A stretch of 64,000 bases of DNA from Fistulifera solaris. Lineage: Eukaryota; Bacillariophyta; Bacillariophyceae; Naviculales; Stauroneidaceae. The stretch lies in assembly GCA_030295235.1 (NCBI GenBank), contig AP026127.1, positions 870,501 to 934,500 of the forward strand. Direction: 5' to 3'. Under the pieces are notes generated by a model. That model was not told the origin of the DNA. It saw only the letters and a list, made by a program, of their open reading frames with translations, and ran no database searches. Of this stretch, positions 42,827 through 54,146 are shown one piece after another. Positions within the stretch are counted from its first letter, which is position 1; each line of letters begins with the position of its first letter. The position numbers and the translations under genes were made by a program.

Positions 42827-43616
42827 CCTGGTCATCTTCGCCCTCGCGCTCTCATTTAATTGGAAGGCCTCTCATCGCTTTTGTCAACACCGTGACATTT
42901 CTCGAAACCTCTGACCATTTTACAGGAAAGGTACATCCATAAACTAGAACTTTTGGCTAAATTTAATTTGTAATCGTCTTCGTCAAACTAGTTTGTCGTC
43001 GTTACAATCGTAGCCTAGATTTTGAAGAAGAAATAAGGCGATGGAACGACACGCTCACTCACAACGCAAAGAGATCAAGAGCCTTTCTCCGCGAACTATG
43101 AATCCAATTTCGTATCCTCCTTGAAAAATTGATCTAGGAGATAAAATAATTCTACTGAAACCTTGATTTCGTTCTAATTATAACTAGGTGTAATAAAGGA
43201 TAAGGGCAAGGAAGGGTATTAGACTAGTCTGAGGTACGGAGTAATAGCGAAAAATAGCAACCTTAGACGAGAAAACGTCGTATGGGTACCTAGAATCTCT
43301 TTATAACGTATACTGAATATTCTTTCTATATTTTTTATATTGTTCACTTGTTTTTTACTTATTACACACCCACATGTTCTGTACTTTCCCACGCCGGCAG
43401 AGTTTCACTTCTGTTTTGAATTTTGTGGCGATCGCGAATAATAATCGCGATCGTCGATGCGATCCTTTCCATTTTGCGCATTGAATTGTTCTTGCATTGA
43501 TGTTCTTTTGAACGATCATCCTCTCCATTTCCTTTCGCAATTCTTACTAAACCTCACCGTGAAAAGATTATTTGATCCCTAACGCCGTACACGAAAGGCA
43601 ACGAATCGAAGAAACC
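42827..43616. other. Intergenic
   Basis: AT-rich. TACGGAGTA is at 43235-43243, and a perfect inverted repeat of CGATCGCGA with TCGCGATCG surrounds AATAATAA near 43429-43454. Confidence 0.5.
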
Positions 43617-44514
43617 ATGTTTTCTAGTCGTCCCATGACCATGCTGCACTCGAGCCAAATCGTCAACGATGAAAACGCGACAGCGCTCAACAAGGCAACG
43701 TCTGCTGCTACTAAAGATTCATCGTTGACAGTACACAAGACTCCGGCAGGAGCGAAATCGCGACGCGCTTTTGGTGATATTTCCAACAAACGTCCCCAAA
43801 AACATCTTGAAAAGAAGGAGATGACGTCGTGTGGAAATCAGCAGCAGCAGTTCCACGAACACCCGCAGCTGCAGTGACGAAGAAATCCAGCAAAAAGTCT
43901 ACCAAAAAGACGTCAGTGCGCTTATTTTCCAATCCAGACACGAAACGAGGGGTGACATTTGCGGAAGATAAAGTGGAGAGTATCAAAGTCCCTTCTACCC
44001 TGCCCGCTGCCGTCTCCGGAGAGAATGAAACACTAGAGAAGCGTGCTTATGAAGACGACGACACTTACGATGAGCCGGAGAAGCCTTTGGGTCGCACCTA
44101 TCAGCAGCAGTGGGAGAATGGCGACCATGATGACGACGAAACCGTGTTGTCACTGGAAGGCGTCTACGACATTGCCAAGAGGTGGAAGGAATTCGACGAG
44201 AAAATCAATTCACTACAGCCATCGTACGAAGACGAGTTTCAAAAACATATAGCCGACTTCGATCGAGAACTAGAAGAGTTCGCAAAACAAGAAGGTACGT
44301 TGAATTTCTTTCGTTATAACGTGCAATTGCCCGGATATCAATGTATCTGAATCAAAAACTCAACCACTTTCCTGACAGCATCTTGCTTCGATGTTCTTCC
44401 ATCCCCTGATGAGTCCGCCCTTTGTCGTTTCTCAATGAGTTGGAAGATGACTTAGACATATTCGGTGCTGCCGACACCTCGGCTCCGACAAATTTAGAGA
44501 TCTCATTTGACTGA
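43617..44514 (+). CDS. Possible cell-cycle protein (securin/sororin-like motifs), two frameshifts, one intron
   Basis: About 270 residues. Start at the ATG 43617 (ACCATGT). The N-terminal frame carries LTVHKTPAGAKSRRAFGDIS; the K-TP and RRAFGDISN blocks resemble those of securins and other APC/C substrates. One missing base at the AAAA run 43810-43813 leads to KSAAAVPRTPAAAVTKKSSK, RGVTFAEDKVESI and a helical acidic part (WKEFDEKINSLQPSYEDEF). A GT-AG intron from about 44294 to 44378 joins AKQE to ASCFDVLPSPDE. A further missing base near 44418-44423 leads to the tail FLNELEDDLDIFGAADTSAP. The overall plan (basic, motif-rich N-terminus and acidic C-terminus) fits securin, but there is no strong homology. 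Treat as a hypothesis. Confidence 0.5.
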
Positions 44515-46271
44515 ACATAAAGCGAAGAGGACGGAGTTGGCTGACGTGCACAATATTTGCTTTCCAGATCATTTTGTTGTTACTAGAAACCTTTTTAGAT
44601 CTTTGTAGACGACACTTGACGACTTTGAGTGGTTATTTATTTTCATTCGATGTTGCATCACTACACCTTCCGACTTAATTTTAGGGAAGAAGCGTTGCAG
44701 GAAATAGGAATTAGAGAACACAGCATTATCTATCCCATAAAGTTATGGTATTACCCTCGGCCCTAAGCAGCTGCCTTATCTTTGCGCGAATACGGTGCGA
44801 TATGTAGCACTTGAGATGGTGATAATCATGGAGGACATTCTGCCGATGTATTTCAAAATGACAGATACCAGGTAAAAAACCTACATGCGGGAAAGATCAT
44901 TGCTGTGTCTCGTCGAGCGCGAATTGCCACTGACACTTAGTGCACCGGATGCAAATTCATCTTTCCGAGCGCCACCTAAGCGGTTGAAGACGAAGAAGTA
45001 TCAGAACTTGGATTCAACAATGCAGCTGACTAACTTGAATCGCCCTATTTCACAGCACGAGAAACATCTGCAGCTTGATGTTGAAGACAGGACGAGCAGA
45101 AAAAGGAGTTTGTGTCTGCGAGCTTTAAAATCCCAAAAGATCAGCCCTGAATATCTTCCTGTCTCGTAAACCCCTGCCGTCGAAAATCTCGGGAAGAAAT
45201 CTTTGCTGCTGATTCTCTCTGACCCGTAAAACAATTTTTGGTGTCCGAGAATCAGAGGATTTGATGTTTAACGTTGTGAAGTATCCACAATATTCGTAGT
45301 CAAACCCGGATTGCATCGAACAAAGACGCTAATGACTAAAGCGTTTCACAGCCGGTGGTGATTTATGACGGGATTGGCAGACGATTTCCGAGAAGCTGCG
45401 TCGTCACCAAACGCGAAGGTCATGCCCTTTTGTGGGCTAACAAATCGTAAATTCAAAAGTAGGAATTGACCGATACCTTGGCGAATTGAAAGCGTCGATT
45501 AGGCAGGTGACGATCTAATCATCAACAGCCGCAGCCTGATACTCAAAGGTTTGCATTTACTTAGACCATCAAGATCTAAGTCCAGTAAAGCACCGGTCAG
45601 CACCGCGTGAGAGTTCAGATCAAAAACGCCTTACCGATAAATCTCCCCGAAACTAGCTCTTTACATTCGGCTACCTCTCCGCAGCTAAGACACTAGCCTC
45701 TTTGATCCTAGAAACAAACCTCTAAGCCGTGAAGCTCCATTCGTAGCACGTACTGCAAAGCTGACGACCGCGATCAAGCGAAGCCAATCGCCATCACGGT
45801 CGAAAAGGATCAATGGTATTTTTGATCGAACACTGTCCGTTCTGTGGTTCCCAGCCTATCTCAATTCAGCTAGCGTATTGGTTTCATCGTGCTGTAATTG
45901 ATGTTCGTCCTTCTAAAGTCGTGGCTTTAGCTGTATGAGGTACATGTTCGATCGCCGACCGCGCAAGTAAGTTCGTGCATTTTCTGTGGCATTTATTTCA
46001 TGAAGCAGCGCGTTTGAGCAGCCTCTGATCCGCCGAAGAACATCAATCAGTTCTATTTAGTCGGTAGTATTGAAGAATAGCGTTGACATTTCAAGAATGA
46101 AAAGTGAATGCACCGAATGAACAATAATGATCACATCAACCGCCGAACCGATCCTTGGGGCGGATAACACAGCTGGGGCCACATCTCCCGGCTTCCGGTC
46201 CCTTCCTCAAGACATTGTCTTATTCAATCAGATTTTGTTTCATTACGGTAGCTATTATTATTCAATGTGGA
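44515..46271. other. Long intergenic region without a recognised gene
   Basis: No frame longer than ~95 codons. The ORF at 44885-45169 is Lys/Arg/Ser rich with no motif. A 41-codon ORF at 45814 contains EHCPFCGSQP but stops quickly. TACCAGGTA is at 44866-44874. It could be degraded transposon DNA, but I see no reverse transcriptase, integrase or LTR signature. Confidence 0.45.
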
Positions 46272-46798
46272 GTCAGGGCATTTCCTATAAGAAGCAAGAT
46301 GATTATTTAAGCTGCAGAGTTGCGCGATAAAGCAAAGTGAAGCCTTTCGGCCGATTTTGCCTTACAATCCCCTTGCAAAAGTTACGGATTTCACTTAGTA
46401 GTAAGACATTCCTCAGATGGATTATATTTAGCTTTCGAAAACCATTATCGTACTATCGTCGATTGTGTATGCGGAAAACCATAAAGTGACGCCGGTTCCC
46501 TCCAAGTCATTAAGGTTATTCAACTTTTAAATCAGATAACCTTAATAAATTGATCAAAAACATATCCCTTTATGGTTTTCTGTCTACACATTCGACGATA
46601 GCAAGAAATTGGTTTTCGAAAGCTAAATATAATCCATCTGAGGAATGTCTTACTTACTAAGTGAAATCCGTAACTTTTGCAAGGGGATTGTATTGTAAGG
46701 CAAAATCGGCCGAAAGGCTTCATTTCGCTTTATCGCGCAACTCTGTAGCTTCAATCATTTTGTTTCTTACCAGTATACTCCGTAGGAAATGCCCTGGC
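46272..46798. repeat. Foldback element: ~220-bp inverted repeat with ~80-bp loop
   Basis: The left arm 46272-46488 and the reverse complement of the right arm 46568-46798 match closely end to end, sharing blocks such as GAGTTGCGCGATAAAGC, AAGCCTTTCGGCCGATTTTG and TTTAGCTTTCGAAAACCA. The loop contains a smaller hairpin (TTAAGGTTAT..ATAACCTTAA). The right arm carries an extra 13 bases that include TACTCCGTA (46776-46784). It has no coding capacity of its own, resembling a foldback/MITE-type element. It ends 141 bp before the GPN2 start. Confidence 0.9.
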
Positions 46799-46939
46799 TT
46801 TACGCTTGCTTTTTTTTTAAAAACAAAATTTAAAAAGATCTGGTCTCGCGCCTCTATCGCAGCAATCACTTTTCCGCAGCAAATCGAGACTGCTCTTAAC
46901 ATTCGCTACATAAATCACGCGCACACGCATGATCCGAAT

Positions 46940-48021
46940 ATGACGTCTTCTTCCAAGAACGCCATACTCTACGGACAAGTCGTGGTGGGTCCTCCTGGTG
47001 CAGGAAAAACGACCTATTGCAATGGTATGCAACAATATTTACGTCTGCTGCAACGCAATGCGTGGGTGATGAATATGGATCCGGCGAATGATCCGGGTGA
47101 TTTGTACGAAACGATATTTGATGTACGACACGACATGGTAGATTTATCGGTTGTGATGGACGAAATGGAACTAGGACCGAACGGTGGGTTGATGTATTGC
47201 ATGGAATATATGGAGCAACATGTCACAGATATTGTGAATTATGTACGGAAACGACAGCAGCAAGAGCAAGAGAGCGAATCGAAAACGAAGGATAATCCTC
47301 TTTACTTGCTTTTGGATTTTCCGGGACAAGTTGAATTGTATACGCATTCGACATGTGTCCAGAAATTGTTATCGCAGTTGCAAAAACAGTTGAATTTACG
47401 ATTAACGTTGGTGCAACTCATCGATTCGCAATTTTGTTATCAGGCGTCGTCCTTCCTATCGGCGGCATTACTCGGGACAACGGCAATGTTGCGGATGGAG
47501 TTGCCTACAGTGAGCGTATGGACGAAATGGATTTGTTGCGAGGCAATGATTTGCCTATGCCGTGGGAATTCTTCACAGAGTGTTTTGATTTGGAACGATT
47601 GATTCCATTTCTCGATCACACGAACATGAACAAGAATGGACACGAAGAAGATTATGATAACATTGAAGACGACGAGAGACATAACGCCGTTTGGGAAGAT
47701 CCCGACTATCAAGCAGCACGGCGACGTCGGAAGGAATCCAAACTCAATCGCAAATATACCAAATTGCACGAAGTCATGGCAGAAGTTGTTGAGGATTTCG
47801 GATTACTGAACTTTACACCTTTGGATATACAGGATGCTACACTTGTGGGGCGGGTCCTGGCCAAAGTTGATCAGTGCAATGGCTACGTATATACACAACA
47901 ATCGATCCCAGAAGATATGTTCCAGTGCGCGGCGGCGTCATCGAACTATACAGGGGAAGCACAACTGCAAATACGGGAACGCATTCATTCGTCGCCGCCA
48001 TCTTCAAATCAGCAGCCCTAA
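46940..48021 (+). CDS. GPN2: GPN-loop GTPase 2, one frameshift
   Basis: About 360 residues from the ATG at 46940 (MTSSSKNAILYGQVVVG). P-loop GPPGAGKTTYC, conserved NMDPANDPGDLYETIFDVR, GPN loop LGPNGGLMYCMEYM and DFPGQVELYTH. After LVQLIDSQFC and MELPTVSVWTK, one missing base in the AAA run 47525-47527 leads to MDLLRGNDLPMPWEFFTECF, giving the conserved TK-MDL guanine-recognition block, and then FGLLNFTPLDIQDATLVGRV and KVDQCNGYVY. GPN2 works with GPN1/GPN3 in cytoplasmic assembly and nuclear import of RNA polymerase II. A Gln/Glu-rich insert (QQQEQESESK) precedes the DFPGQ block. Convergent with DMAP1; the stops are 88 bp apart. Confidence 0.9.
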
Positions 48022-48109
48022 TGCACACACACGCGTAGCAAAAACATTGTTCAATTAATAGGTTTCATGTATACATAGGATAAGACACATGTTTTCCAGT
48101 TCTAAAATG

Positions 48110-49841
48110 TTATTCCTTCTTGGGAGAGTTCTCCTTTTGAGTCGTGACAGCAGGTGCCGCTGCTGCTGGTGGCGCCTTTGGGGCAACACTTGTTGACACA
48201 GACGAGGTCTCCTTTGTAGTACCTGGTTTTGCTTTCTTTTTGGGTTTAGTGTTTATGGTGGAAGCAACATCACCTGATGATGGAGCCGCGTTAGGAAGAG
48301 CAGGCGGTGCATCTTCTGACTTTCGTTTGCGTTTCGCAGCAGGTTTCTTTGTCTTGGCGTCGATACTCGATGTTGCCGTCGATGCTGTTGGTGCGCCCGT
48401 AGACGCTGCTGTCGTACTGGAGGAGGATGCTGTCGCAGCCGGCTTTTGGCCGCCGGCTTGGATCCGGTAGCAGTTTTGCTGACTGGTGCTTTCGCTTTGC
48501 CCGGTGCTGCCGCGGCCGCAGTAGCAGCTGGAGCCGCCGGTGCTTTCGTCACTGGCTTGGGTCGTGGTGCCGGAGGAGGGGCAATACCCAACAGAGTCTC
48601 TTCGTCCACCACGCGAATATTACCGCCCATTTTGGCCAGTTTGAGTCGCCGAGCACGCAGCACACCTTCTCTTTGGATCACTTGTTTCTCCAATAACAGC
48701 CACGTCAGTGCGTCTCGACGGACCGTATCCATCAAATCACACGCCCGTTTCGTTGCAATCACAGTAGATGGCACATTCATTTCCGCCAAGAGAGCCTCCA
48801 TACGAGCCACCAGCGCTTTGGAAATGCCTGTTTCACCACCAGTAGCGGGTAATACCAGTCGAGCTGATTGCAAATAAGGAACACCGGGCACTGGTGTCGG
48901 AGCCGTGGTCGCCATAGCTTGATCCACCTGTTGCACGGCCACTTCGGGAGCCGGAATAGGCGTTGCTGCCCGTGAAGCTGCCGTCCCATTCGCTGCCACG
49001 ACATGCGCGCCACGCTTCTTTAGTTTGCGCAATTGTGTCTCTACCTGCTTAAGTTCATTCCGTAACGCCAATTCTTCCGCTTCTTCTTCCTTGGTTCGAT
49101 TCCACAATGCCTCCCAATGCGCGCGTCGTTCTTTTCGTACGCCAAATCAAAGACTTTATTACTCGTTCCGGTCCCTAAATGCTGCATGAGCGGCTGGTGT
49201 TGCGGATCCGAAGACGCCAAAGAACGAGCCGCCGCTGTTTCCAGCAATAATTTCGGATCTTCGGCATTACTATCGGCTGCAACGGCTTCCAAGGCTTTCG
49301 TTTCCAGCGCCGCTTCGTGCGACACGCGGCGCTGTAACAATTTTGCCGCAACGGTATAAAAGCGATGTTGCAAGTCTTCGACGGGCCGCGGAGGACACAC
49401 GGCACACCAACGATCATGAATGACGGGCCATCGCAATTCAAATATGCGAGCGTATTCCATCAAAGTGTCAGTTTCACTTTGCGACCAGTCTTCTGATGTC
49501 AACCACGCTTTGTATTCCTCTATTGTGTATTGTACTGGATCTAAATGAATATCAAAACGAGCGTATGGATAATCCGGGTATTCGACATTCGCCCGGACCC
49601 AGTGGTTCAAAAGAAGCCCGTCCGGGCGACTCGACGATGAAAACGGCGCCCAGGTCCATTTTCGCGCCGGCTTGTGTGGATTGATTTGTCTATTACCTAT
49701 TCTAACAAATGTTGGGACTGTTGTTGGGAGTTCGGTGGCAGATCCGGTGAGATCCGAGTGAGGCTTGGGTAGAAGAGGTTTGTTGTTGCCGATTGGTTGC
49801 GGGGCACTTTTCACGCCCAATATTTCCGCTATGTCGGTCAT
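48110..49841 (-). CDS. DMAP1: DMAP1/SWC4/EAF2 chromatin-complex subunit, two frameshifts
   Basis: About 577 residues. The N-terminal frame (49841) has MTDIAEILGVKSAP, RKWTWAPFSSSSRPDGLLL, HWVRANVEYPDYPYARF and the SANT-like YTIEEYKAWLTSEDWSQSET, typical of SWC4/DMAP1. One missing base at the TTTT run 49132-49135 (plus-strand letters) leads to HWEALWNRTKEEEAEELALR, LNVPSTVIATKRACDLM-like helices and VVDEETLLGIAPPPAPRPKP. A second missing base at 48444-48447 changes an Arg/Gln tail with an early stop into a Lys/Ala/Pro tail ending QKENSPKKE at 48110. That low-complexity basic tail is more plausible, but this second correction is less certain. The protein links the NuA4 acetyltransferase and SWR1 H2A.Z exchange complexes. 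Confidence 0.85.
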
Positions 49842-50714
49842 TGCGAAAAATAGTTTTGCTTAAAACTCTCTCCGTCTATGTATAGATAAAAAGATTAGAG
49901 AGCATTGACGTTCTTCGATGCTTTATTGTTGTTGTGCAATAAAGCAACAGGTGCAAAAATAAGCACCGCCGCCGTCGAGATCGCGCCGCGTGATTTTCTT
50001 AGTTGGACCGTCCGCCATCCGTATGACATCATCATCAATCTAATTTTCTTTCAATCCATAGCCATTTTAGCATCGATTTGAGTGCTACAGAAAGACATTT
50101 GTATTCTAATGAGAGTTTTTACCAATTTAAACAGAGTCGATGAAATTTATAGAGGAGTTTGGCTCGGCAAAACGCACGTGTTAATAATGGTTCATGACTG
50201 AAATGCAGTCTTGGTAGAGTTGATACTTTAGACTCCGTAGTAGTTGTTGGAGATAATGATCGGCAAGGCTTTTCGACATCATGATTCGATTCATTCATTT
50301 CAAAATGCTTCTGAAGACTATGGTTGCAGTGGGGCTGCATGGGAAGATAATTGATTCCGGACTGCAATTTAGCCGTGGCCAAATACGGACAACACTTTGA
50401 GCCTATAGTAATTTCGGACGACAATCATCCGCAAGGATTTCCGACATCATGAATCGCTTCTTGCATTGCAAAATGATGCTGATGATAAGGATTACTAAAA
50501 TATCGACAAACAACTTCATTTTAAAGAAGAAAAATGTCTTACCAAGCTAGCAGAACGAACAAATACATTTACCAGGTAGCGGGTAGTCGGGCTCGGAAGA
50601 ATATCTCTTACAAATCCGGGATCATGCTGATGTTAACGTATTGATAAGCAATTAAATTATCGGGCTTTGAATCATTTCTGTTTTAGCTTCGCTATCAGTA
50701 GCTAACAATCGTCT
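49842..50714. other. Intergenic with diverged direct duplication
   Basis: Holds an exact reverse-complement copy of the GACTGCATTTCAGTC hairpin motif (50193-50210), a diverged ~68-bp direct repeat (50255-50322 and 50423-50490) and TACCAGGTA at 50570-50578. No gene recognised. Confidence 0.6.
50255..50490 (+). repeat. Diverged direct repeat, two ~68-bp copies
   Basis: AATGATCGGCAAGG..CGACATCATGATTCG..CAAAATGCT and AATCATCCGCAAGG..CGACATCATGAATCG..CAAAATGAT lie 168 bp apart in the same orientation. They may be remnants of a larger tandem duplication. Confidence 0.6.
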
Positions 50715-51191
50715 TTATATGCCATATTTCAATTTCATAGTCAACAATCCTTGTTGTCCCAGCAATATTTCATTCACAAACGTAAAGAATCCCAACCACA
50801 CAATCGGCGTAATGTCCACTCCAAAGGCCGGAGGTACCACCCCTTTATAGCCCGCAACAAGGGCTCGGTCGGTACTGCCACGATAATCCAGGGAAACTCA
50901 CTCACTTTGGTGTTCGGATACCACGACAAGACCACCCGAGCCAACATGGCAAACGATAAAAAAATTCAAAAAGGGTCCGAGAAAATCGGCGGTAGGCTGT
51001 ACCCAGGCTTCGGTAGCTGCCGTCAAGAGCGACGACGAGGAAGAAAACAAGAGATCGGTCGTGGCGGAATCGGGGAGTGCCTGTCGGGTCGTCGTTGTGG
51101 CGAAGGAGCACGGGGGCAACGTGAAGGCCGTGGCACACGAAAGCCATGTAAGCAGGCAGAAACCGATCTTCTTGATTGAAGGTGAGTTCAT
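50715..51191 (-). CDS. Plastid YGGT/Ycf19-like membrane protein, two frameshifts
   Basis: About 159 residues. The presequence MNSPSIKKIGFCLLTWLSCA ends in TAF, the plastid signal. One extra base in the A7 run 50958-50964 and one missing base in the CCCC run 50840-50843 (plus-strand letters) interrupt the gene. Corrected, the mature part reads ADFLGPFLNFLSFAMLARVV, LSWYPNTKVSEFPW, PTEPLLRAIKGVVPPAFGVD and TPIVWLGFFTFVNEILLG. These are the two-helix blocks of the YGGT family (Ycf19, CCB3 and bacterial YggT). Members act in thylakoid or cytochrome b6f biogenesis and in membrane organisation. The corrected frame shows no further stops down to 50715. Confidence 0.8.
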
Positions 51192-51676
51192 GTTTGTGAA
51201 TAAATCAGTGATGATTCAATGTTTGCCGTATTTCATTACACTTCGTCATGTTTGATGATTGATGATGATTTTGCAAGGCAACGTTTGTTTTTGCGTTGAC
51301 GCTTCAGCATCGTCGGCCGAAGTTTTGCAAACGTGGAAGATTCCGGATTCCGTTTCGGTTTCATTGACAATCCGACCACGTAAGTCTACTTCGCATTGTA
51401 TAGTCACACACGTTTTCACACTTTTCGTATGCCCTTCGGACTTCGGAAGCGGGATTTCCTACTTTATACGGTACACATTCAGATGATCTAATCCGTGTTC
51501 TACGTGGCTTAGCCACGGTGGCTTGTGGCGGAGAACATTCGCTACAAAATAATTGCGCAGAGCTCGCACCTTCGCAAAAGAGGCACAATTGCTGTTTTGG
51601 TTTTTTAGCTCGTCCCCATTGTAGTTCTTGCAAACTCCATGTTAATACCTTTCCGAGTATTTCGACTTGCAGCACA
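51192..51676. other. Intergenic / divergent promoter region
   Basis: Between the YGGT gene and the GPCR gene. A 75-codon ORF at 51259 has no start context or motif; possible splice-like GTAAGT occurs at 51380 but no exon partner was found. Confidence 0.4.
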
Positions 51677-53738
51677 ATGAACTCGTTTCTCTATTGCAGC
51701 CGATTTAAACTGCTTTGGCTGATGATGGCTATTGCAATCACGCGGAGCTATGGTCAACAAACGGCGGACTCGAATGTCTCTGCATCAACACAACAATCAT
51801 CGAAACCCCTCAAGTTCGGTATGATCAGTGGAGGATCCTCTTTCTTTATACCCATTGGAGAGGGATGGTTGGCTGCTTGCGAGAAATTGGGGGTCGAATG
51901 CTACTATGAGGCTCACAACGCTACATTGTGGCCGGAACAGGAAGGCGAATGTGATTTCCGTAGCTATCTAGCCGACCAATGGATTGCCGAAAAGTTTGAC
52001 GGTATCGCCTTTAAAGGATGCGGAAATTGGACAATCATGACCGATGTCGTGAACAAAATCATTGATAACGGGATTCCCGTTGTTACATTTGATCATGACG
52101 TCGAAAACACTACCCGCACGGCTTACATCGGCACCGATCAAGTATTTATGGGACAAACGCAAGCGCGCTTGTTGCGTCAACTGCGTCCCGATGGAGGCAA
52201 GTACGTTGTTATCTGCCGCAAAGATGGTCGTTACGAAGGATTCATACAAGAGATATCTCGGTACAATAACAACAAAGACAAGGCAAGCTGGTACCAAGCG
52301 TTCGAATTTGACCGGGACGATCAGAACTATACGCTCGAGTACGAGATAGGCCTCGAATATGGAGCGGATGTCTTCATCTTTCAGTGCCAAACCCCCATGA
52401 AAGACGAAAATTGGACTTACTTTGCTGCCGACATGCGTGCCAGAAATGTCACTTTAATCGGAGTAGATGGAAGTGATTGGCAAATTGATTACTTGAACAA
52501 GCGAAGCGTTGACGGTTTGATCGGTCAACTTCCGTTTGAAATTGGATCGAAATCTATTCAAGTACTCTATGATACTGTTATGCAACGAAAAGCGCAACAA
52601 GAAATCCTGTCTACAAATCTTGTTTCCTACAATCTCATTCCAGCGGACTTGCCCCCGTTGAATGTCGACAACAATTTGATTGGAAATCTCGTCTACATTG
52701 GTTACACATGCTTTGCTTTGATTGCCTTCTCGGTCTTTGTGTGCGTAGCATGGACAATCCAACACCGCAAAGATCTCGTCGTCCGAGCGGCTCAGCCTTT
52801 TTTTCTCTTCATGGTGGCTGGAGGTGTGCTCATCTTGGCTAGCGCCTTGATCCCTTTGACATTCGACGATAATGGCGAAGCGGACTCATTAACTTCAAGA
52901 CAAGCAGCCACCATTTGTATGAGTGTACCGTGGCTGGTTTTTACCGGTTTCACGGTTGCCTTTTCGGCGCTCTTTTCCAAGACGTGGCGGATCAACCGCC
53001 TATTTTTCTCCAAAGTACGAATGGCACGCATGCAAGTTACGGAAAAGGATGTTCTTGCGCCATTTGTGGTGTTGCTCTCCAGTAACATGATTGTCCTTGT
53101 CTGCTGGACGGCCATTGATCCTCTTACTTATACACGACACGAAAACGAAGGGCTGGACTACTGGAATCGTGTCATCTCTACGTATGGCGTGTGCAAGTCC
53201 GACACTGCCTTGGCCTTCTTGTCTCCACTGGCAGCGATAAATCTTGGAGTCGTGGCGATTGCTTGCTGGCAAGCTTATCAAGCCCGAGCCATCAAGTCAG
53301 AGTTCGCCGAGGCCAAGTATATTGCTCTTGCGGTATTTTCTCTCTTTCAAGCTTTCTTTACTGGTGTTCCTGTTTTGATTGTTGTAAGGAACATGCCGGA
53401 AGCTTATTACATTCTCCCTGACCATGATGGTTTTCATTCTTTGCATGGCTATATTGCTCTTGATCTTTCTGCCTAAAATCTTTATCCAAAGAAAGTACGC
53501 AGGCTTAAGCGAGGAAGAGCAGAGAAAGATGTTGCACGATACCATTCGAAAACACGGTAGTTCTGACTTTGGCTATCAGCCCCAGCGGGGCCATGCGCAG
53601 CAATCGAGCTCCGTCCGAAGCCCCCAACCCTCCGACGAAACCAAAGAGACGATCGCGGGTGAAACAGGGTCGGATCGATATGATGAGAAGGACAAGTTCG
53701 TTCATAACTCTCCCATCAAACGCCGCAACTCGTTGTAA
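51677..53738 (+). CDS. Class C (GABA-B-like) GPCR with periplasmic-binding-protein ectodomain, one frameshift
   Basis: About 686 residues. Signal peptide MNSFLYCSRFKLLWLMMAIA; ligand-binding domain ~40-320 of the PBP1/sugar-binding type (KFGMISGGSSFFIPIGEGW, GIPVVTFDHDVENTTRTAYI, TDQVFMGQTQARLLRQL, LIGVDGSDWQIDYL); then seven helices from ~337 (YIGYTCFALIAFSVFVCVAW, QPFFLFMVAGGVLILASALI, FTGFTVAFSALFSKTWR, VLLSSNMIVLVCWTAIDP, LAFLSPLAAINLGVVAIACW, YIALAVFSLFQAFFTG). The frame breaks just before helix 7; one surplus base near the CCC at 53416-53418 separates it from MMVFILCMAILLLIFLPKIF. The cytosolic tail is polar with KRRNS at the end. It lacks the Cys-rich domain of glutamate receptors, as in GABA-B. 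Diatoms have several such receptors; the ligand is unknown. Confidence 0.85.
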
Positions 53739-54146
53739 GGTTGGTTAGATCATTCGATCTATAACGCCGAGAAGGACAGTCAGCTCAGGCACAACTCTTG
53801 AATAGTGGGCGGGCATCGTTTACTGCCCGCTGTTGCGGCGACACAAAACGGACTATCTGCTGCGTATCGATAGTTCGATATGTTAGGGTCTCGAGTCGTT
53901 GCTGCGCCGCGATCGCATCTTGTGAATGTGAGAACTGAACTCAAGTCTTTAACGCTTCCTGGCGAAGCTTTCCTAATTGCACCTGCTTGATCAACAACAA
54001 AGATCTTCTACCAAAAAAACTGCTTATATATATCAAATTGTGGTATTATCATTATAAACAAGATTAGTAAACAAAAGTACTTGCAAAGTCATGCAGTTCT
54101 ATGTAATATACAAAATAGGGAATCACCAAGAAAAGGTAGACCCTAT
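53739..54146. other. Intergenic between convergent genes
   Basis: AT-rich 3' flanks; no repeats or motifs recognised. Confidence 0.45.

Noticed and set aside
44885-45169. 94-codon plus-strand ORF
   Set aside because: Lys/Arg/Ser-rich without motif; cannot be separated from random open frame.
45814-45939. 41-codon ORF with EHCPFCGSQP
   Set aside because: The Cys motif is suggestive, but the ORF is short, isolated and stops quickly; no supporting exon found.
48144-48877. Plus-strand Ala/Gly-rich ORFs of 108 and 143 codons
   Set aside because: Antisense of the Ala/Pro/Lys-rich DMAP1 tail.
50751-51179. 142-codon plus-strand ORF
   Set aside because: Antisense of the plastid YGGT gene, whose corrected frame gives conserved membrane blocks.
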